51,363 nt of DNA from NCBI GenBank assembly GCA_009602735.1, contig WELA01000963.1, positions 38,754 to 90,116 of the forward strand, written 5' to 3'. This DNA is from Mesotaenium endlicherianum. Taxonomy: Eukaryota > Streptophyta > Zygnematophyceae > Zygnematales > Mesotaeniaceae. A model generated the notes under the pieces. It saw only the letters and a list, made by a program, of their open reading frames with translations. It was not told the DNA's origin and ran no database searches. The stretch's first letter is position 1. Each line of letters starts with the position of its first letter. Positions 46,387 through 51,363 of this stretch are shown here, one piece after another. Position numbers and translations under genes: made by a program.

Positions 46387-47219
46387 TGCGTTTAATTCCA
46401 GTCTTGAGAGGCGGTCAGCCGGATTTGTCTTGCCAGGCTGGTACTGAATCGTAATATTGTATTATTGCAAGTACCCACTCCATCTTGCTTGTCTTCTAGA
46501 GTGACGGGGTTGTGTCTGGATGTGCTTCAACACTTCGTGGTTCGTAGTGACCAGCACCTTGCGACTTTTGACATAGCAGCGCCAAACCTTCAAGGCATGT
46601 ATAATCACCAATGCCTCTCACTCCGTGGTTGTATAGGGTTTACTCGGCTGGATTTAGCTTCCTCGACTCGTAGGCGATGGGTCGCAGTCCCTGGCCTTGG
46701 TCTTGGAGCAGGATTGCTCCTATTTCATAGGAAGGTGCATCGGTGATGACGTGGAAGGGCAAATCTGGGTTTGGACTTGGGAGTGTGAGCACCGGGGATG
46801 TCGTCAATTTTTTCTTCAGTTGTTAGAATGCTTCCTCCTCTTTCTTGGTCCAAACATATGCCTTGTCCTTCTTGAGTAGACCTGTGAGGGGGGCTGCTAT
46901 GTGCGAGAGGCTCTGGATGAATATCCTATACCATTGGCAATTCCCAGGAATGATTGGAGTTCTTTCTTGGTAGTGGGGGTTGGCCATTTCTCCACCACCG
47001 TGGTCTTTTTAAGGTCCATCTTGATGCCATCAGCAGTCACGTTGAGACCTAGGAACTCCACTTCTTGTTTAGCAAACTTGCTCTTTGACTCCTGAGCAAA
47101 TAGCTTGTTTTGCTTCAATACTTCAAGGGCTTTTCAAGTGTCTTGCATGCTCTTCGAGGGTCTTGCTGTAGATAAGGATGTCGTCAATGAATACCACCAC
47201 AAATCTGTCCAACATGGGC
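46387..47219 (-). pseudogene. RT and RNase H remnants, element 2
   Basis: Broken frames read [18 protein letters not shown] (RT active site with FIDD), KQEVEFLGLNVTADGIK and KKELQSFLGIAN, followed by degraded RNase H. The start is truncated by element 3. Confidence 0.8.
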
Positions 47220-47221
47220 TG

Positions 47222-47941
47222 TGTAATGAATCAGTATATTGGTTGATATAATATTCATTTAAATATAACAGTTAATATAGTTCAGCCTGCTGAACTCTAG
47301 TTAATAATCAGTCTGCTGGACTTTATATTTAATATCAGTTTAATGACTCCGCCCAAAGCAGCAGGCTGAAGTCAGCTTAAGTCAGCTTGCTGACACATTC
47401 TTTGACAGCCAGCTGACTTCCGTACTCGATAGCAGCGAACTGCCTCGATATGCATCTAAGTGTGGTATGCTAGATGAATGGCCAGCTGACATCCCTATGA
47501 TGGATGGCGATTTGGGATGATGGGAGATGGCGGTGGATTTGGTTAACCGAGGTCCTACCAACGTGGTTAACTCCCGGGTAGGCGGTGCCATCGCACTGGC
47601 CGTTGAACAGTAAACTCATTCCATGTACATATGCTAGGCATTGCTCTCGAGTTCGGCATTCGGAAACGAGGCCAACTCTCTTGTACAGCTTACTGAGAGA
47701 ACTCTGAATCCAAGGCGAGAAGCCATTGATACGCACTGTCTTCTAACCTTGCTTATGTATGAGTTTACTGATTTGCATCATTGATGCTAGTTTACTCGCA
47801 TTTGACTTACGAGTATTATTCCCTGCTAGTGTATTGTCCTTTGCCGTTTAACTAGTTAACGGAAATACCATAAAGATTACTTGCTGATATAAAGATCTTT
47901 ATTAATTGTTAATCGCCTATTTGGTAAGTCGATTCATTTCA
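47222..47941 (+). repeat. 5' LTR of element 3
   Basis: About 720 bp from TGTAATGAATCAG (or TGTGTAATG, two bases earlier) to ATTCATTTCA, immediately before the primer-binding site. A TATAAAG box lies near 47887. Confidence 0.85.
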
Positions 47942-47942
47942 G

Positions 47943-47954
47943 TGGTATCGGAGC
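47943..47954 (+). other. Primer-binding site, element 3
   Basis: TGGTATCGGAGC one base after the LTR, the same initiator tRNA-Met-type site as in element 1. Confidence 0.9.
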
Positions 47955-47975
47955 AGTTATCACAGTCTTCTTTGT

Positions 47976-49454
47976 ATGGTAAGGACAAGGTCTCAAACTA
48001 GCAACTCCCGAGACATGGAGAACCAGGATAACGAGAATGTCGAAAACCAGGCGGAAAGCCATGTAGCGGGAAACCGTACCTATTCGGAAGCAGTAGCGGA
48101 TACTGCAGCTAGGGAGGCTGCAGATGAGGCAGCTGCTATTGCCTCAGTCGCAGCTCAGCAAGCTGAGGAGGAGATAGCCAGACTAGAAGCTGAACAAGTA
48201 GCAAAGGCCGCTGAAGATATACAAAGGAGGGAAGGACAGCCAGCTGACGAGCGCACTGTTGAAGAACTTATGGCATCAAGGGCCAATGTTCTGAACCCAC
48301 CTCCTGCCGTACAACTCAATGTACCCCTAGGTCAAATACGTGACCGGCTGAATGCGGCAGGAATTGCTGCTGCAGGAGCAAGAGGGATTGTTGAGGACAC
48401 TACTCAGCGAGTAGATGCCAATGCTGCTGCTGCATTTGCTAATCTACCACCCCAAAATGTAGACTTGGGAGCATTGTTCGTTCAGATGCAGTCGCAAATG
48501 GCGACCATGTATCAGTCCCAGCAGGAGGACAAAAGAATCATAATGTCCCTACTCCGGGACAGAGACCAACTGGGGTCTCACACCACTAGTGGTGGTGGCC
48601 GAGGGCCTAGTAAGCCCAAGCCGAAACCTCCCCAGGACTATGATCCTGAGGGAAACAGAAAATATTACCTGATCAAGTTTCTCGCGGATGTTGAGCAGTG
48701 GCTGGAGAACTACCCAGAACTGCAAGATTACGAGAAGGTCAGGCACACCGGTGCGCTACTGAAAGGCAGTGCCGCAGACTGGTGGCTTTACTGGAAGGAA
48801 GAGCGTAAGGCTCGGCAACTCGGTGACCCTACGTGGGTAGAGTTTGTCGAGAAGTTGCATGAGAAGTTTGATGTCATCAACCAGCAGGAGAAAGCTATCT
48901 ATGCGATGATCTCCCTGACACTGAAGCAGACCACTTCAGTTGCTGAGTTTGCTCAAAAGTTCCAAGAGAACATGATGAAGCAGCCTGATTTGCCAGAACG
49001 GTATAGGATAGCATACTTCAGGTATGGCTTGAAATCCGAGGTCTCTGGTCATTTTGCTGAGAAAAAGTATGAGAAACTGGCTGACTTGATCCAGGATGCT
49101 GACGCCTGGGATCAGCAGCAGTTCAATCACAAGCGCCAGAGTAACGCTTTGGTGTCTAAGATTGTCAAAAAGCCCCACGGTTCCTACAATGCAGTTGAAG
49201 GAGACCAGGCTGAGGATAATCAGGGTGATGAATATGAGTATGAGTACAATGCTATTCAGTCTAGAGGTAGAGGTGGTCCCTCTCGAGGTGGCTATGGAAG
49301 GGGTGGTGGTAGGACTAAGCCGAGACCAGCCTCAGCAAAATCTACTTGCTACCATTGTCAGCAGAAAGGCCACTACAGAGAACAGTGTCCGGTCAAGCAC
49401 CTGCCTAAGGTCGAGAGAAAAGACCAGCCTTTAAAAGACAGCAACAGTCAGTAA
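47976..49454 (+). CDS. gag: Gag polyprotein, element 3
   Basis: 492 residues. An Ala/Glu-rich coiled-coil N-terminus ([20 protein letters not shown]) is followed by a Pro/Lys linker, a retrotransposon gag capsid-like region ([56 protein letters not shown]), an Arg/Gly-rich nucleic-acid-binding stretch and one CCHC zinc knuckle ([14 protein letters not shown]). It forms the virus-like particle and packages RNA. The ATG at 47976 is 22 bp after the primer-binding site. The stop at 49452-49454 sits inside the frameshift stem-loop. Confidence 0.93.
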   Translation: MVRTRSQTSNSRDMENQDNENVENQAESHVAGNRTYSEAVADTAAREAADEAAAIASVAAQQAEEEIARLEAEQVAKAAEDIQRREGQPADERTVEELMASRANVLNPPPAVQLNVPLGQIRDRLNAAGIAAAGARGIVEDTTQRVDANAAAAFANLPPQNVDLGALFVQMQSQMATMYQSQQEDKRIIMSLLRDRDQLGSHTTSGGGRGPSKPKPKPPQDYDPEGNRKYYLIKFLADVEQWLENYPELQDYEKVRHTGALLKGSAADWWLYWKEERKARQLGDPTWVEFVEKLHEKFDVINQQEKAIYAMISLTLKQTTSVAEFAQKFQENMMKQPDLPERYRIAYFRYGLKSEVSGHFAEKKYEKLADLIQDADAWDQQQFNHKRQSNALVSKIVKKPHGSYNAVEGDQAEDNQGDEYEYEYNAIQSRGRGGPSRGGYGRGGGRTKPRPASAKSTCYHCQQKGHYREQCPVKHLPKVERKDQPLKDSNSQ

Positions 49455-49471
49455 TCCAGTCTACTGACTGT
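49430..49471 (+). promoter_or_regulatory. -1 programmed ribosomal frameshift signal
   Basis: The slippery heptamer T TTA AAA (49430-49436) is in the correct X XXY YYZ register of the gag frame. It is followed by a 7-nt spacer (GACAGCA) and a perfect 10-bp stem (ACAGTCAGTA 49444-49453 with TACTGACTGT 49462-49471) with an 8-nt loop. The gag stop is at 49452-49454. A -1 slip continues at AGA (49436), exactly the frame that is open through protease and RT. The loop ATCC (49454-49457) could also pair with GGAT (49474-49477), though loop 1 would be very short for a pseudoknot. Confidence 0.85.
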
Positions 49472-51363
49472 GAGGATGCTAGAGATAGTGAGTCGTCACT
49501 AGCTGCCCTCGTAGCAGGTATTATGGGTCCTGCTGAACTGGATTCACTATGCATGCCTGACAAACAGATAAAGGAGACCATCAGCAATATAGACGTCCAG
49601 AGAGTGCACACTCTGGATGCTCTTGTTCCACCTGATGTCCAACATTTCTTTGCTACGTCAGGAGAACAATGCGAAAGTCAGGAAAAGACAGTCCCCCCTA
49701 TCCTACTGCATTGCATGATTGCAGGTAGGAAGGTGAGGGCATTTGTTGACGGAGGGGCGTCACATACTTTTATCCACAAGGACTTAGTTAAGCGGCTAAG
49801 GCTGCCTACTGTCACCCAAGGGAATAGAAAAATATTCCTTGGAGATGCCTCAAGTATCCCGGGAGGAGTTATAACCAAGCCTATTGAGGTCCAGTTAGGT
49901 TCTGGCATTGCAGTTCTAACTGAAACGCTTACATTTGAGGTACTCAACACTGGCTTTTATGATCTCGTGCTAGGCAGGTCCTGGCTTAATAGACATCAAG
50001 CTGAAGTGTGTTGGAGCAGAGGTACAGTTAAAGTGAGAGGAGCCAGTGATGGGCAGACTGACTTGGCACCCACCAGTGCTCTTCCTCTTGTCCTGTGTGG
50101 ATGGCAAATGAAGGAAAAGAAGAGGCTTCCAGAAGGATGCAAGTTGCTGAATGCAATGGAGTTCGTCAAAAGCTGGAACCAGAAGGAAGACAGAATGTTC
50201 TGTCTGCTGCTAAGAGAGGTACCTCCTCAACCTGAAGAAGTGGTTGAGAAAAAGGTACACCCTCCGGAGCACCCTACTGCTGCAAACATTGTTGCTCAGT
50301 ACACGGATGTGTTTAATATGCCTCCAGGACTACCCCCTAAGCGGGAAGTAGATCATAGGATTGATTTATTACCTGGTAGCCAGCCACCCTGGCAACGCAC
50401 GTATGGCTTGTCTTATTTGGAGAGTGAGGAGTTGAAAACACAGATTGCAGAGCTGGAGGAAAATGGTTACATTTCTCCCAGTAAATCACCGTACGGCGCA
50501 CCTATCCTATTTGTTAAGAAAAAGGATGGCAGTATGCGGATGTGTGTGGATTACAGAGCCCTGAACAGAATTACAGTAAAGAACAAGTATGCTTTACCCA
50601 GAATCGAGGACTTGCTTGATACCCTGTCTGGCGCTAAGGTGTTCAGTAAGATAGATCTCAAGAGTGGTTATCATCAAATCAGAATTGCTGAGGGGGATGA
50701 ACACAAGACTGCCTTCCGCACACGTTATGGACACTATGAGTTCAACGTGATGCCATTTGGACTGACTAATGCTCCTGCTACCTTTATGGGTGCTATGAAT
50801 GACATTTTCAGACCTTATTTGGATAAGTTTGTGCAAGTTTTCCTGGATGATATTTTAATTTTCTCTAAAGATGAAGCTCAGCACACTGAACACTTAAAGA
50901 AAGTGCTGGACACTCTGCGGAAAAATCACTTGTATGCTAAAATGAGCAAGTGTGATTTCTTTAAGGAAAGTATTGAATTCTTAGGCCACGTTGTCAGTAA
51001 AGAGGGCATCAGTGTGGATCCTAAGAAAGTTCAGACCATAAGGGACTGGCCAGTACCACAGTCTGTCTCTGAAGTTAGATCCTTCCTCGGGTTGGCTAAC
51101 TACTATAGGAGATTTATTGAGAATTATTCCACAAAGGCCAGTAAACTGACTGACCTTACTAAAAAAGACATAGGGTATGTGTGGCGGGAAGAGCAACAGG
51201 CTGCCTTCCAGACCCTTAAAGATGCCCTTTGTTCTGCCCCAGTGCTAGCCGTGTATGACCCCAGCAAACCGGTGCAGGTGGTTACTGATGCCTCTGACTT
51301 TGCCATGGGTGCTATTTTGTTGCAGCCTGCTGACAAAACCACTAAGGATGGTAAGGTACGGCA
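49436..51363 (+). CDS. pol: Pol polyprotein (protease, RT, RNase H), element 3, partial
   Basis: The frame is open from the slip site to the window edge (642 codons), expressed as a Gag-Pol fusion by -1 frameshifting. Aspartic protease: [16 protein letters not shown] near 49742-49790 (DGGAS instead of the usual DSGA/DTGA). Linker with [65 protein letters not shown] and the active site [10 protein letters not shown] near 50836-50865. Connection: [16 protein letters not shown] and [16 protein letters not shown]. RNase H start: [17 protein letters not shown]. Integrase lies beyond the edge. No stops or frameshifts were seen. Confidence 0.93.

Larger units (their letters stand above)
44565..47219 (-). 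mobile_element. Decayed Ty3/gypsy retrotransposon (element 2), reverse orientation
   Basis: From right to left on the minus strand: RT ([17 protein letters not shown] near 47145-47200; VEFLGLNVTADGIKMDLKK near 46990-47070), RNase H remnants, integrase zinc-binding domain, integrase core, and integrase C-terminus with a chromodomain. It has many stops and frameshifts and one inserted MITE. Its 5' half is missing because element 3 begins at 47222, within the RT just before the active site. Its 3' LTR would lie at or left of 44560 but could not be delimited. Confidence 0.85.
47222..51363 (+). mobile_element. Ty3/gypsy LTR retrotransposon (element 3), apparently intact, runs off the right edge
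   Basis: 5' LTR, primer-binding site, full-length gag, a -1 frameshift cassette and an uninterrupted pol frame (protease, RT, RNase H start) reach the window edge without a stop. It is inserted in opposite orientation into the RT region of element 2, so it is younger than element 2. The lack of coding damage over about 3.4 kb suggests a recent, possibly active copy. The 3' LTR is outside the window, so the target duplication and age cannot be checked. Confidence 0.9.

Noticed and set aside
1-51363. CRISPR arrays, bacterial operons, integrons or phage modules
   Set aside because: The window is eukaryotic with spliced genes; the tandem repeats found are microsatellites or short duplications without spacer structure.

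Overview
This window is eukaryotic nuclear DNA, most likely from a streptophyte (a charophycean green alga or a basal land-plant relative). The evidence is spliced genes with GT..AG introns, a plant-type TOM40, proteins with predicted plastid transit peptides, an mTERF-family organellar protein, a nodulin-related-like protein, a TDBD-like nuclear regulator, and Ty3/gypsy retrotransposons with initiator-tRNA-Met-type primer sites. I cannot name the species. Exon coordinates were derived by hand from splice signals, reading phase and protein sense.

Layout. 66-2237 (-): 5' part of a low-complexity nuclear protein (poly-Q, poly-E, CxxC zinc-knuckle-like motif, TDBD-like segment), cut by the left edge. 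3779-10494 (+): a multi-exon gene of unrecognised family whose 3' half is well supported. 11370-12634 (-): a three-exon gene for a small acidic plastid protein. 12635-16623: AT-rich intergenic DNA. 16624-18702 (+): a four-exon, 160-residue nodulin-related-like protein. 20023-23352 (-): a ten-exon predicted plastid membrane protein of about 471 residues with one apparent 1-base frame break in a G8 run. 23969-30538 (+): TOM40 in eleven coding exons, all phases consistent (337 residues); it is divergent from the plastid gene across a 616-bp spacer. 33559-34839 (-): an intronless mTERF gene. 35705-37030 (-): gene fragments around a 469-bp assembly gap flanked by (GA)n.

The right 14 kb is nested retrotransposons. 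Element 1 (37197-44361, +) is a chromodomain-bearing Ty3/gypsy copy with two LTRs about 4% different. It lacks most of gag, is interrupted by a 503-bp solo LTR with a 5-bp target duplication, and carries a frameshift before the chromodomain. Element 2 (44565-47219, -) is a badly decayed Ty3/gypsy copy with a 243-bp hAT-like MITE in its integrase. Element 3 (47222 to the right edge, +) has inserted into element 2 and looks intact. Its gag and pol frames are joined by a textbook -1 frameshift signal: heptamer T TTA AAA, a 7-nt spacer and a perfect 10-bp stem-loop containing the gag stop codon.

The cellular genes look like ordinary housekeeping and organellar loci and form no operon-like system. 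The most notable signals are the frameshift cassette in element 3, the transposon layering, and the uncharacterised plastid proteins.
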